This document shows positions 42,454-52,159 of a stretch of DNA of 64,000 nucleotides, piece by piece. The notes beneath the pieces are model-generated. The model worked only from the letters and a program-made list of their open reading frames with translations, made no database searches and was not told where the DNA came from. Source of the stretch: an uncultured Candidatus Poseidoniales archaeon (GTDB taxonomy: Archaea > Thermoplasmatota > Poseidoniia > Poseidoniales > Poseidoniaceae); assembly GCA_902625885.1 (NCBI GenBank), contig CACODE010000002.1, positions 72,454 to 136,453 of the forward strand, in the 5' to 3' direction. Each line of letters opens with the position of its first letter. The first letter of the stretch is position 1. The translations under genes were made by a program, and so were the position numbers.

Positions 42454-45400
42454 TCAATCGTCGTCCTCGTCGTCGTCCTCGTCGTCGGCTTCATCGTCGT
42501 GTTCCCAATCGGCTTCGTCCTCTTCAAACGCACCATCACCGTAATCGATGGAGGTCTTTGTGGCAACGGTGAGAACGATGGCAAGGGTCATGATGCTGAG
42601 GATGGCGAACATCCAAGCCAACGGTTGCTCACGCACCGAATCAAACCAACCGAGGTATTGGCCGTAAGCGATGGTCACGGCGTGTTCTGCAGAGTTGTCG
42701 TTGTCGTTTGCTTCAGGTATTTCTTCTTCGTAGTCGACGACGACTCGAATCCTGTCGACCTCTTCCGACTTCCAGACGACGCTAACAGGGTAGTACTCTC
42801 CGCTGTCAATACCGTTGATTCTGGCCACCTCAAACGGCTCTTCAGCCGTCCCTGCGAAGAAGGCCACCTTGAATTGCGAGGTCGTGTTTCCACCCGCATT
42901 GTAAACGGTGGCTGTGATGTCAATTGAGGCTCCTGGAGCGATGTGGTCATCGCTCATAACGATGTTCTTGACACGCAGTTCTGGACCCACAGCTCCCAAG
43001 CGAATCCACTGCCGTTCGAAATCCGTGTCGTCCGAAGCCAACTCGGGGATAGGGCTCGCTTCGGAATTTGAAACGACCGGGAATTGATTGCCGGCCGCAT
43101 CGTATCCAGTGACGTAGAAGCCAACGAAATCCCCAGCCTTTGGCAGGACCGTTCCGCCTGCGGTGATGTCAACAACACCGGTCCACTTGACGTTCTGTCC
43201 ATCTTGCTGCATGCCCAGCAGAGTGGACCCCGCACCGATGGTCATCGTTCGGGTAGCGTCCCTCATCACCCAGTGAACGGTTTGTTTCGATCCGGTGAGG
43301 TCGGCGTCTTCCGTTCCCTGGAATTCGACCTCAATTTGCGTGAGGTCGTTTTGGGCTGAAATATCAATGACATTGAGGGGTGCCACCCTGCGAGTGACGC
43401 GGGGCGCTGCATCGTCCACCACGACTTGAAGCGTCGTTGAGACAAGGGTTCCGGTCATGTCCTCGCCTCGTCCTGGTATGTTGGTGATTTGGATAAGGCA
43501 GGTGCGAGAAGGCGATGATTGGAGCGTCAGGGCCGAGGAAAGCGGGACTTCAACGGCGTAGCCACCTTCGGTTGTCAAGGAACCGTCGGACCACAGTTTC
43601 TCACCGTCAAAGACCTCCACCAAAATACCGACGTCTCGCGGGGCGGGAGTTTGGCTTCCTTCGTAGACGACCCTGCCCGAGAACGCAAGCCGGTCGTCTT
43701 TCCGGACGCGACTGCCATCGGCTACAGGACCGGTGCGAGGCTCGCTGATGTCCTCGACGCGGAAGTCGGTTGGCGAGAGCATGAGGTCGTTTTCAACCCG
43801 GAACGTGTGTTCGAGCAACAAAATACGGTTCGGGTCTGAATTGCCGAGTTCTTTGTACAGCAAAGCCACGTCGCCCATCTCTTCGTCTGGCCAATCCCAA
43901 CTGAATTTGAAATTGAAATCAAGCATGATCCAAGGCAGGCCGGACTCGTTGGTTGTCTGAGTCATCTTGCTTGTCGGCAGGAGGTGTATGTAGGGTGAAT
44001 CGGACCAGAAGGTGTTGTTCGTGCCCGAGTAGGAGATAGCTTGAGCGTCGCGGGCTGGATTGGGTCCCTCAAAGTCGAAAACAAGCGAGATGAATTCGAA
44101 ATCAATCGCCGTGTTGGCGTCAATAAAGCCGAGGGAAATGGTTTGTTCCAAACCGGCAAAGACCGGGTCGTTGTCCTCATGGCCCACCCAGTCCAAACCG
44201 GTGAAGATGGCGGCAGAATCCTTTCGCGTTCGGAAGGTGGCATCGTCATAGAGGAAACCTTCACCGGATTCAAACTTCATGAGTTCATCATCGTCGTTCA
44301 TCACGGTGAAATGCAACGGATTACCGGCCTGGTCCCCACCGTCCCAGAAGTACGAGACGCGCCCCATGTTGGGGTTTCGTGAGGTGTCGATGTTGGTGAT
44401 GAACCACTTTGAACGGGCCTCAGTCGTGTTTGTCACCGCTTTTGCAACGTACTCTTCCGGGTCGGCTTCACCGTTGCGATTGGCGTCATGGTCGGCCTCA
44501 ACCCAGTAGTTGAGTTCCAGCTCCATAGGGTGGCCGACTTTGTCTTCAACCAGGATTTGAACCGTCTGCTCGTTGGTGGCGGCTTCGTACGCATCGTCCG
44601 TCGGCCAAACTTGCTTCCGTTCAGGATGCGTAGCGTCAACGAGGTACGTGCGCTGCCACTCCGTGTTGGGTTGCTGAACGTGGTCAGGGTTTCGTTCGTT
44701 GTACGTTTGCACCTCATAGGTCAAGCCGTCAGGGATGTCGATTGCCGGGAGGTCAATGGAGATGAAGAACGAGCCGTTGTTGTTGGTCGTGTCGCGAGCC
44801 GTGCTCTCGACGTACCCGTTACGAGAAATTCGGACATCAAAGGCGCTGTCTTTGGGGGCGTCATCGGTATCTTGGAACCACATGGCCCCGACAAAATGCA
44901 ACTGGTCGCCAGCGGCCACCCAAGAACCAGATTCAACATCCATTGAGGTCAGTTCACCGTCGTTGTCCCGAACGTTTAGCCACCCCAATCCGAACGACCG
45001 GTTGACGCGCAGACCGGTGTCGGACATCAGAGGGTCCGGTGCAAATCCGGCCGTACCGCTGTCGTCCAAGCAACCCACCCGGAAACGAACCTCGTCCTGA
45101 TCAGGCATCTCGCTTGTGACGAAGAATTTCCAATGAATCTCGAGAATACCGTTGTTCTCAGTTGAATAGGACGATGGATCCACCTCGATGTATTGCGCAG
45201 GGTCGTTTGGTGCAGGAAACACGTCGCCGTACTGCCAAGTAAGAATGGGCCAGTTGGCAGCGCTTCCAGCCGTCATCAAGGTCAACTCAGCAGAGGCCAT
45301 GGAGGTGGCTGATTCCCCAATGACGTGTCGAGAAACCACCTCGTAAGGAGTGATTCGCTCGTGCAGTATTTCGCCTTCAGGTATGACAAGGTCGAGGTTC

Positions 45401-47553
45401 ACGGTTTGCATGGTGTAGGTGATTTCAAACGAGGTGATCGACAGTTTTCCAGCCGATTCAGAAGTGAGGTCGATTGGAATTTCAACCGTACCAGAACCGG
45501 TGTTCGGTATGGCGTCGTTGAGCGCCTTCAGCAACGGCTTGGGCGTTTGCGGGGTGTGTTGGCCGCTTTCCGAAACGGTGGTTGGGCCAATCAGGGCGCC
45601 CGCCGAAGCCGAGCGCTTCCAGGCGGAGACACCATCAATGTTCAATCCCGGTTGGACCGGAGCGTTGGAATGCAGAGCAATAGACAGGTCGCTGATTGTT
45701 GGCGTCACCGAGGTTGAGGATGTTGAGAGCATGATGCGGACGCAGAAGTAATACGATGTTCCCGTCATCGACTTGGTGGTGTTTGGCGCCGTGTAGCTCT
45801 GGACGCCAGTGCCGCCGTTGCCGCAGGTAGAAGAACCGGCTTTGTGGCCTACATTGACGCTGATGGATGTCCCAGCGGGTCGAGTTTCATTCCAGTCCAC
45901 CGTAGCGGCGATGACGCTGCTGCTTCCCGAGCCGATGTATTGGTAAGCGTAGTAGTAGCCGCTCGTTTGGTAATTGGTGGTGTATGTAAGCACCACGTCC
46001 CCGAGCACAGGGCTCTTGGCCGTCGTGCCGTTCAACGTTGCCCGCCATTTGAGTGATGACCCAGCATTGGCGAACGTGACCTTCTGGCCGACACGTCCCG
46101 TTTTCCACGTGCTTCCTCCGTCGTTGGAGACATCAAGATTGATGCTGGTTCCTGACGGTGTTGAGCCAAATATCCCGTCGACGTTAACGCTGCTTATCGG
46201 ACGAGAGGTGGTGGTGGTTTGACCCACGACGAGTTGGGTCGTGAGCGATGAGGAGCGGACGTCATGGTGAGCCCCGTCACCGTAAGCGTGGACCTTTCGC
46301 ACGCCCTGTGTGCAATAATTGGTGCCCGAGCTAATGCCGCGGTGACAGGAGAAGACAACGGTGTGGTCGTCCGTGTCAACCATGCCGTAGTGGCCACCAC
46401 CAGGCATCGTTCGCTCGCCTTGGCTTGAGAGCAGGCCGTTGTTCATCGTGAAGTGATAATGGACGCTTTTGTAATCGGTGTTCATGTAGTAGATGTTGTA
46501 CATCACGTTCGGCATGTTGACCGACAAACCCGCGCCGTGGTCGTAATAATACGAAGTGGATGTCATCAGCCACGTGCCGGTGATGACGGTCGGTGAACTC
46601 GGGTTGACTTCCTTGAGGTAGTGGTTTTGGGCCGATGTGTCGTACACGCTGATGTACATCTTGCCTGTGTTGTCGTCGAAATCAACGCCCGTCACGTAAT
46701 TCGGATAGTTGTAATTGTAAGAGGCCTGGCAACTCCATTGAACCTGTGTGCCAGCGGTGTTCCAACCGACGCTCCACTTGTTGACCTTGTAGTAGGTGTA
46801 GTGAGCGGTGTAGACGTCCCCGTTGTAAACGTCAGCATCGTGGATGGCGTACAGGGCCGTCGAACCGCATGTGCCCGTGACGTAGGAAGCCGTGCCGAGG
46901 TACTGTCCGTTGGTTGGATTGATGCGCATGATGGCCGTCGGCGTGCTGGTCATGTACTGATTGGAGTATCGCAGCACGTGTATTTCTGAACTGTTGATGG
47001 GAACCACGACCCCCGTGTAGCCCCAAGGCGTGTTGCTGGCCGGTCTGACGTCGGGAAATTGTTTGGTTGGGCTCGTGTAGCCTTGATCGCTCAACGCAAC
47101 AAATTCACCCGTGGTGTTGAGGTGGGCACTGCCGAGCGAAGCCACCGATGTTGTTGAAGAAAACCGCGGATTGAACTCTGTGGGGTTGCCCTTGAGGGAC
47201 ACCGTTTGGCTGTCAACTTCGAAATTGTCACGGCGAGCGGTCGTGAAGGGTGATGGGGACCCGGCGTTTGAACTGGTGTGGTCGGTGTCTCCTGCCCCAC
47301 CGTAATGGTTGTCGGTTGTGAAGTTGGTGTAGGATGTGGTGCTGGCTTCACCGAGCAGGCGGAAAGTGGCCGATTGCACGTTAGCACCAATGGGCATCGT
47401 CACCATACCTGCAGGACCGGTGCCTTTCTGCGAGAAGGTGTGTTCATACGAGGTGCTACCGTCTTTGAATTGGGTTTCCGTGGTCGCAGCGCCCGCAAGA
47501 GGGGACATCACGGAGAGGACGAACACGAGCGTGAGGAAGATTGCGCAACGCAT
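42454..47553 (-). CDS. Giant secreted, membrane-anchored surface protein (1,699 residues)
   Basis: A signal peptide (MRCAIFLTLVFVLSVMSPLAGA) leads to a long outside region. The first 450 residues are Tyr/Thr/Ser-rich with repeated strand units, possibly a propeller (VLRYSNQYMTSTP, YNGDVYTAHYTYY). The middle contains repeated beta-sandwich units and a calcium-loop-like DANRNGEADPEE. A CARDB-like module (IAPGASIDITATVYNAGG) precedes the transmembrane helix (LAWMFAILSIMTLAIVL). The cytoplasmic tail is almost pure Asp/Glu, encoded by GAC/GAT runs at 42455-42530. The Met at 47553 is preferred over 47622 because it gives a signal peptide. Confidence 0.85.
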   Translation of the reverse strand: MRCAIFLTLVFVLSVMSPLAGAATTETQFKDGSTSYEHTFSQKGTGPAGMVTMPIGANVQSATFRLLGEASTTSYTNFTTDNHYGGAGDTDHTSSNAGSPSPFTTARRDNFEVDSQTVSLKGNPTEFNPRFSSTTSVASLGSAHLNTTGEFVALSDQGYTSPTKQFPDVRPASNTPWGYTGVVVPINSSEIHVLRYSNQYMTSTPTAIMRINPTNGQYLGTASYVTGTCGSTALYAIHDADVYNGDVYTAHYTYYKVNKWSVGWNTAGTQVQWSCQASYNYNYPNYVTGVDFDDNTGKMYISVYDTSAQNHYLKEVNPSSPTVITGTWLMTSTSYYYDHGAGLSVNMPNVMYNIYYMNTDYKSVHYHFTMNNGLLSSQGERTMPGGGHYGMVDTDDHTVVFSCHRGISSGTNYCTQGVRKVHAYGDGAHHDVRSSSLTTQLVVGQTTTTSRPISSVNVDGIFGSTPSGTSINLDVSNDGGSTWKTGRVGQKVTFANAGSSLKWRATLNGTTAKSPVLGDVVLTYTTNYQTSGYYYAYQYIGSGSSSVIAATVDWNETRPAGTSISVNVGHKAGSSTCGNGGTGVQSYTAPNTTKSMTGTSYYFCVRIMLSTSSTSVTPTISDLSIALHSNAPVQPGLNIDGVSAWKRSASAGALIGPTTVSESGQHTPQTPKPLLKALNDAIPNTGSGTVEIPIDLTSESAGKLSITSFEITYTMQTVNLDLVIPEGEILHERITPYEVVSRHVIGESATSMASAELTLMTAGSAANWPILTWQYGDVFPAPNDPAQYIEVDPSSYSTENNGILEIHWKFFVTSEMPDQDEVRFRVGCLDDSGTAGFAPDPLMSDTGLRVNRSFGLGWLNVRDNDGELTSMDVESGSWVAAGDQLHFVGAMWFQDTDDAPKDSAFDVRISRNGYVESTARDTTNNNGSFFISIDLPAIDIPDGLTYEVQTYNERNPDHVQQPNTEWQRTYLVDATHPERKQVWPTDDAYEAATNEQTVQILVEDKVGHPMELELNYWVEADHDANRNGEADPEEYVAKAVTNTTEARSKWFITNIDTSRNPNMGRVSYFWDGGDQAGNPLHFTVMNDDDELMKFESGEGFLYDDATFRTRKDSAAIFTGLDWVGHEDNDPVFAGLEQTISLGFIDANTAIDFEFISLVFDFEGPNPARDAQAISYSGTNNTFWSDSPYIHLLPTSKMTQTTNESGLPWIMLDFNFKFSWDWPDEEMGDVALLYKELGNSDPNRILLLEHTFRVENDLMLSPTDFRVEDISEPRTGPVADGSRVRKDDRLAFSGRVVYEGSQTPAPRDVGILVEVFDGEKLWSDGSLTTEGGYAVEVPLSSALTLQSSPSRTCLIQITNIPGRGEDMTGTLVSTTLQVVVDDAAPRVTRRVAPLNVIDISAQNDLTQIEVEFQGTEDADLTGSKQTVHWVMRDATRTMTIGAGSTLLGMQQDGQNVKWTGVVDITAGGTVLPKAGDFVGFYVTGYDAAGNQFPVVSNSEASPIPELASDDTDFERQWIRLGAVGPELRVKNIVMSDDHIAPGASIDITATVYNAGGNTTSQFKVAFFAGTAEEPFEVARINGIDSGEYYPVSVVWKSEEVDRIRVVVDYEEEIPEANDNDNSAEHAVTIAYGQYLGWFDSVREQPLAWMFAILSIMTLAIVLTVATKTSIDYGDGAFEEDEADWEHDDEADDEDDDEDDD

Positions 47554-47693
47554 GGTGGCCACCGGGGTAGGTTGAGGTTCATCCGCATCGCATTTGAATG
47601 ATGCCCCTACCGGGCAAAACACAAAACCACCAACATTCCCAACGAATGGGAGGTTTGAAGTTCTCCAGCCCGCTGGTGATAATTGGTGAACGC

Positions 47694-48086
47694 ATGACTG
47701 ACCAAGGCTCCTTCCTCGGCCGCATTTGGGCCAAACAATACGGCAAGCAATTTGCGATTACGGCGATTGCTTCAGGCTCAAGCGCTGTCGTTCTGGTGGC
47801 GTGCATGTACCAAATTCTCTTTCTGCAAGACCACGCGGAATGGAACGATTTCACCGGAGGTGCCATCATCGGGGCGGTCGTGTCGCTCATCATTGTCCTG
47901 GTGTCGTTTCCGGAATTCCTCCGTTTCAAAGGCCACGTGGCCGTTCTTGAGGAGATTAAGGAGATTCAATCGACGGCTGAAATCCGCAGAAGAAAAGCCG
48001 ACGGAAACGAGGCTGCGGAGGCTTTGGGTGCCGGTCATTTAGAGCAGTGGAACGCTTTTTTGGAAAGCCGAGGCATAAAGCGCTGA
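47694..48086 (+). CDS. Hypothetical two-helix membrane protein
   Basis: This 130-residue protein has a short basic N-terminal segment, two transmembrane helices (AIASGSSAVVLVACMYQILF and GGAIIGAVVSLIIVLVSFP) and a charged helical C-terminus (LEEIKEIQSTAEIRRRKAD). No family is recognised. It is divergent from the giant surface-protein gene and 15 bp upstream of the signal peptidase gene in the same direction, so the two may be co-expressed. Confidence 0.65.
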   Translation: MTDQGSFLGRIWAKQYGKQFAITAIASGSSAVVLVACMYQILFLQDHAEWNDFTGGAIIGAVVSLIIVLVSFPEFLRFKGHVAVLEEIKEIQSTAEIRRRKADGNEAAEALGAGHLEQWNAFLESRGIKR

Positions 48087-48101
48087 TACCGAGGTTGAAG
48101 C

Positions 48102-49085
48102 ATGCCTTCTCACAACCCAATGCGCACGCTCCTGCTCGAGTTGGCCCTTGCTGTCGGCATGATCGCCTGTCTGGTCGGGGCGATGTTCATCCATACCGGT
48201 TCCATGCCACCGTTGGTGGTCGTCGAGTCCAAGTCGATGATTCACGATGAAAACGGTGAAATTGGCAGCATTGACGCAGGCGACTTGATTTTGGTGCACA
48301 ACCAACCTGCAGACACCATCGTGACGTTTGCAGAAGCAACCGACCCCAACAATGCGGCCCACGGCTACGAACAGCACGGTCTGGAGGGTGATGTCATTAT
48401 CTACGCAAAAAACGGTGAGGACGGGACGCCAATCATCCACCGCGCCATCATGAGGGTCATCGCAGAAGAGACCGTGCTGCCCGACAGAAACGCCGACACG
48501 CCGTGCCCTTCGACAGCAACTTATGACAGGGAACGGGTGGCGGAGGACGGCTTGCCGGGGTCCTGCATCTTGACGTGGTCGGTCCCCGGCACCATGGTTC
48601 GCAACGTGTCAAACATCACGGTGCACTTTGATGGCGAGCAAGCGGGATTCTACGATTGCAAGCGCCCGGCGCACAACAACGTTGAGGCTTACCTCGTGGT
48701 GTGGCAGTGGAAACCAGCGCATGAAGGGATGTTGACGCTGGGTGATAACAACAAATGCTCCGTGGATCAAGGTGCTCAAGCGACCAACGGGTCAGCCGGT
48801 GTCCACGGTGTTTCCGGGATCGTCGGGCCGGTGAGGGACGATTGGGTCGTGGGCGTCGCCGGTGGCGAGGTCCCCTGGTTAGGAACGGTGAAGTTGATGG
48901 TTGGAGGTCCCAATTCATACGGCACGAGGGACGTGCCATCCTCCTCGTTCTTCGCCTTGTTTGCGGTCATCGGTGGGGTCGTTATGGCTCCACAAGCCAC
49001 GGAATCGGTGTTTAGGTGGTGGCTGCGGCGTTCACCTGAACTCAGCATGGAGAGCGATTTGCCACCGATTCAAGAGGAATCATAG
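48102..49085 (+). CDS. Archaeal signal peptidase I (S26B-type) with large outside loops
   Basis: This is predicted to remove signal peptides from exported proteins. After an N-terminal helix the catalytic Ser region reads VVVESKSM, and GDVIIYAKNG followed by PIIHRAI carries the His that replaces Lys in archaeal/eukaryotic enzymes. LTLGDNN is the conserved GDN box. The protein is 327 residues, about twice the usual archaeal size, with inserted outside segments carrying several Cys. A second helix lies near the C-terminus (FFALFAVIGGVVM). It sits among giant exported proteins, its plausible substrates. Confidence 0.82.
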   Translation: MPSHNPMRTLLLELALAVGMIACLVGAMFIHTGSMPPLVVVESKSMIHDENGEIGSIDAGDLILVHNQPADTIVTFAEATDPNNAAHGYEQHGLEGDVIIYAKNGEDGTPIIHRAIMRVIAEETVLPDRNADTPCPSTATYDRERVAEDGLPGSCILTWSVPGTMVRNVSNITVHFDGEQAGFYDCKRPAHNNVEAYLVVWQWKPAHEGMLTLGDNNKCSVDQGAQATNGSAGVHGVSGIVGPVRDDWVVGVAGGEVPWLGTVKLMVGGPNSYGTRDVPSSSFFALFAVIGGVVMAPQATESVFRWWLRRSPELSMESDLPPIQEES

Positions 49086-49816
49086 CCCGCCTCTTTGAGG
49101 GCTTCTTCCATCGTCAGGGCGCCTTGAGTGATGCGTCGGGCCGTTTGCAGCGATATGGTGATGTGGCCTTTGGATTGTTGTCGACTTATGCGTTGCAAAT
49201 TGCGCAGTTCGCCGTGGCTGGCGTCAACGCGCCGTTGCTCATGAACCGGTTTTCCAGCGACCATGGCGATTTTCACGGCGGATGAGCCGTGTGCGTGGCG
49301 GGATTGGCCTGCGCTCGTTCGGTGTTCGTTCACGATTTCAACATGGTAGCCCAAGGCCAAAATTTCGTTGATTAAGCGGTCGCGGTGGACCGGCGAACCG
49401 TGGCCAATTCGCACCAAAACCTCTCGTGGCGTGGTTTGTTTGACAACGGCGCTGATGTCTTGAACGGCAGCACCGATGGAATCCATTTCGCGCTTGCCCA
49501 ACAGTGCTCCATCAGAAAGAAAGGCGTAACCTGGACGCGGCCCGGGGTCGATACCGATGACGAGCTTGGAGGGCGGTCCGTCAATTTGCAACGAGAGAAG
49601 CCATGCGGAAATCGCTTCCTTCACGGATTCAGGCTCCACAGGTATGCCTCGCCCGCCGAGCCTCTCCACTTCTTCAGCGGTGCCAAACCAATAGGCATCG
49701 GGTTCGATGGCATCGGTGAGCGAAAGTTGCTTTGCGGTGAGGTTTCGTTCGTGCAATTCGCTTAGCAAGCGATGCGCGAGTCGAAAATCCTCTGTTCTCA
49801 CGTACAACCGTTTCAC
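49070..49816 (-). CDS. RNase H-fold (RuvC-like) putative nuclease
   Basis: This encodes 248 residues. Residues 1-80 are a small charged domain. The RNase H-fold core starts at VIGIDPGPRPGYA (Asp90), with later candidate acidic site NEHRTSAG, a layout like RuvC-type enzymes. A basic helical C-terminal part (TARRITQGALTMEEALKEAG) could bind DNA. Substrate is not established. It converges on and overlaps the signal peptidase gene by 16 bp and is divergent from hjc, 124 bp away. Confidence 0.65.
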   Translation of the reverse strand: MKRLYVRTEDFRLAHRLLSELHERNLTAKQLSLTDAIEPDAYWFGTAEEVERLGGRGIPVEPESVKEAISAWLLSLQIDGPPSKLVIGIDPGPRPGYAFLSDGALLGKREMDSIGAAVQDISAVVKQTTPREVLVRIGHGSPVHRDRLINEILALGYHVEIVNEHRTSAGQSRHAHGSSAVKIAMVAGKPVHEQRRVDASHGELRNLQRISRQQSKGHITISLQTARRITQGALTMEEALKEAGYDSS

Positions 49817-49940
49817 AACCCTTGGTGGGTCGCGTCCCGTTCTAACCTATCGGTCGGCGGCTTTCCGTTCAGGAAGAACCGGCAACATCCCCGCTGCGGG
49901 AGCCGAAGTTATCAAGAACGATGGACGATGATGTCTCGCC

Positions 49941-50612
49941 ATGACAGGCGCTTACGAACGTGAACTGAGGAACGTTCTCTCAGGCACGAACAAGGGCGTG
50001 GATGCGGTGAGTCGCAGTTGCACAAAAGAACAAGCGAAGCGAATGCGTTTGGTTCTCGAACGCCCGTTCTTGGTGGTGCGAGCCGCAGGTTCGGGTATGG
50101 AAGGCAGCGGTGATTTGGTGGCTCTGAGGGGCGACTGCAGTTTTCCCATTGAGGTAAAATCAACGCGGGCTGAAAAACTGTACTTCTCGGGCCGAACCAT
50201 GGACCAACTGATGGCGATGATTCGAGAAGGAGAGCGTTCGGGCTTGATGCCCCTTTACGCTCACAGAAGGAAAGGCGTTCGGGGCGATTCATGGCGGCTG
50301 TTCCGCGTTGAAACTGAGGGTCTCAAAGGTACACTTGCCCGGTTAGCAACCATGATCCCACCCCTCCCCCTCAACCGCAACGGTACACCGTTCATCGATT
50401 GGGAACAAGGCATGCCGCTGAACAAATTCATTGGCTTGATGTGCAGTCCTGAAGGCGGGACAAACGCCTCGCTCAAGCATGTTGGTAAGCGAGCCGCAAA
50501 CGCCCCTCTGAAAGCCAAGAAACATCGAGAAAAAAGCACCGAAGACATTCTTGCCGAACTTGAACGTCGTCGGTCTGAAATCATGCTCACAGGTAAGGAA
50601 CGACCATTGTGA
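49941..50612 (+). CDS. hjc: Holliday junction resolvase Hjc-like
   Basis: This structure-specific nuclease of the restriction-endonuclease-like fold has 223 residues. The catalytic set is Glu8 (YERELRNVL), the VVRAAGSGMEGSGD block with Asp58, and IEVKST with Glu71 and Lys73. There is an insertion of about a dozen residues before VVRAAGS compared with the usual spacing. A C-terminal extension of about 90 residues ends in a basic coil (AKKHREKSTEDILAELERRR). Its 3' end overlaps the site-2 protease gene by 26 bp. Confidence 0.85.
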   Translation: MTGAYERELRNVLSGTNKGVDAVSRSCTKEQAKRMRLVLERPFLVVRAAGSGMEGSGDLVALRGDCSFPIEVKSTRAEKLYFSGRTMDQLMAMIREGERSGLMPLYAHRRKGVRGDSWRLFRVETEGLKGTLARLATMIPPLPLNRNGTPFIDWEQGMPLNKFIGLMCSPEGGTNASLKHVGKRAANAPLKAKKHREKSTEDILAELERRRSEIMLTGKERPL

Positions 50613-52047
50613 ACAAGAGCATACCGAGAATGATCAGCGAAGAGTATCCCGAGGCTCTGGAGGAAAAGTGATCAACCCACATGGGGTGCAAATCCCACAG
50701 TTTGAGTTTCCTTCCCAATCGCTTGATACCGCTCAAAAAAGCATGGAGCATGTCCCTGAACATGTGGCCGCCATCAAACGGCACGATCGGTATCAGGTTG
50801 GTGAAACCGAGCAGGATGTTCACCCACATCAACCAGAAAAGAAGGTGCGTGAAGAACATCAGGGCATCGGTGCCTAAAACGCCGGCAAGAAGTCCGTCAC
50901 CAGCCACCATCAACGATTCTTCAAACGGGTGAATGGCTATCCCTCCCAGTTCGAAAGGAATGATCAGCACGCTGAGCACGTGGAAAGGAACGGAAAGCGC
51001 CCGTTGCCCAATCGTCCCTTCAAAGCGAGGTGAAAAAGGCCCGGCGAGTCGGTCGATACCAGCGGTGCCCTCCGACAAACCCTCAACCCCTAGGAACGGG
51101 TCGCCCGGTTCAACTTCTAAACTCGCCAGAACGTCCTCACTCCAGCCTAGCTCGGTGTAATACTGGTACTTGTCGCCAAAGGTTGCACGCAAGGTTTCCT
51201 GTGTGCCGTTCTGATGAATGACGACCAGTTCGGCCGAGTCGTTGCTGGCGTAAGATGTTAGGATGTTGCGGAAATCATCCGACGTGTGGACCGGTGCTCC
51301 GTCGATCGACACCAAAATGTCCCATGGTTGCATACCCGCTTGGTCAGCCCCGCCATCAACAACGATGCCTTGAACGTGAATAAAATCGTCTTTGGCAACC
51401 AGTTGCGAGGCGACGCCACCCAAGAGGAGAAGAAGAACAAACGCTGCAAAAATATTGGTGGCGGGTCCTGCTGCAAACATGCGTAGCCGTTCTCGCCGAG
51501 GCGCTCTCAACAATTCATCCGATTGCGGTTCAGCGAACGCACCAAGCGGCAACGGCCCCAGTTGGAGAAGGCCAAACGCTCGAACCCGCATCCCATGGGC
51601 CCTGGCCAACAGGCCGTGACCGTATTCGTGAATGACGAGGCAAACGACGAAGGCAACGGCCCCCCAACCGATGGGTATCACCGGGTTGAGGCCCGGTATA
51701 GCGACGAGTTCACTGGCGCTGGGTGGGTCGGAGACTTGAGGTGGTGAGAGCAGGGAAGTGATGAACACGAGCAACACAAGCAGAGCAACGATAAGCATCG
51801 ATACGGAACAAACCCATAGCGAGACTTCGCCATAAGCCCTCCAAAACCGACGCGGTTTGGCTAACCAGTCAAGGAACCGCTGACCTCGCTGGGTGCGCAC
51901 CATGAGGACAACCCCCAGAACCCTTGTCGCGTTCCATTTGTCGAGGGTGCCGTTCCGCTCCCATGTTCTGATGAGGACGTACCAACCGATCAACAGAGCG
52001 AACAACAAGGTCCAATCGGCCTGAACCGAACCCCATGAGCCCACCAT
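50587..52047 (-). CDS. Site-2-type membrane metalloprotease (M50)
   Basis: This zinc protease of 486 residues cleaves within the membrane. HEYGH (residues 140-144, in VCLVIHEYGHGLLARAHG) is the HExxH site and NLIPIVPFDGGHM carries the third zinc ligand (Asp). A PDZ-like domain lies between, around GVVDGGADQAGMQPWDILVSI-type sequence. There are at least six hydrophobic segments. The Met at 52047 is chosen because it starts just before the first helix; the frame is open to 52227. Confidence 0.9.
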   Translation of the reverse strand: MVGSWGSVQADWTLLFALLIGWYVLIRTWERNGTLDKWNATRVLGVVLMVRTQRGQRFLDWLAKPRRFWRAYGEVSLWVCSVSMLIVALLVLLVFITSLLSPPQVSDPPSASELVAIPGLNPVIPIGWGAVAFVVCLVIHEYGHGLLARAHGMRVRAFGLLQLGPLPLGAFAEPQSDELLRAPRRERLRMFAAGPATNIFAAFVLLLLLGGVASQLVAKDDFIHVQGIVVDGGADQAGMQPWDILVSIDGAPVHTSDDFRNILTSYASNDSAELVVIHQNGTQETLRATFGDKYQYYTELGWSEDVLASLEVEPGDPFLGVEGLSEGTAGIDRLAGPFSPRFEGTIGQRALSVPFHVLSVLIIPFELGGIAIHPFEESLMVAGDGLLAGVLGTDALMFFTHLLFWLMWVNILLGFTNLIPIVPFDGGHMFRDMLHAFLSGIKRLGRKLKLWDLHPMWVDHFSSRASGYSSLIILGMLLFTMVVPYL

Positions 52048-52159
52048 GATTCGCCGACGCGCTGTTCTGTCTTGAACATTGATACCATTGCAGGCACGAC
52101 GTTGGTCACAAAAGTTGATGATGGGTCGGCTGTCTCTCATCATCATGCACCCGCACAGC

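Noticed and set aside
42455-42530. Trinucleotide run that could be read as a short tandem repeat array
   Set aside because: It encodes the acidic tail of the giant surface protein and is explained by Asp/Glu codons; not a CRISPR or satellite.
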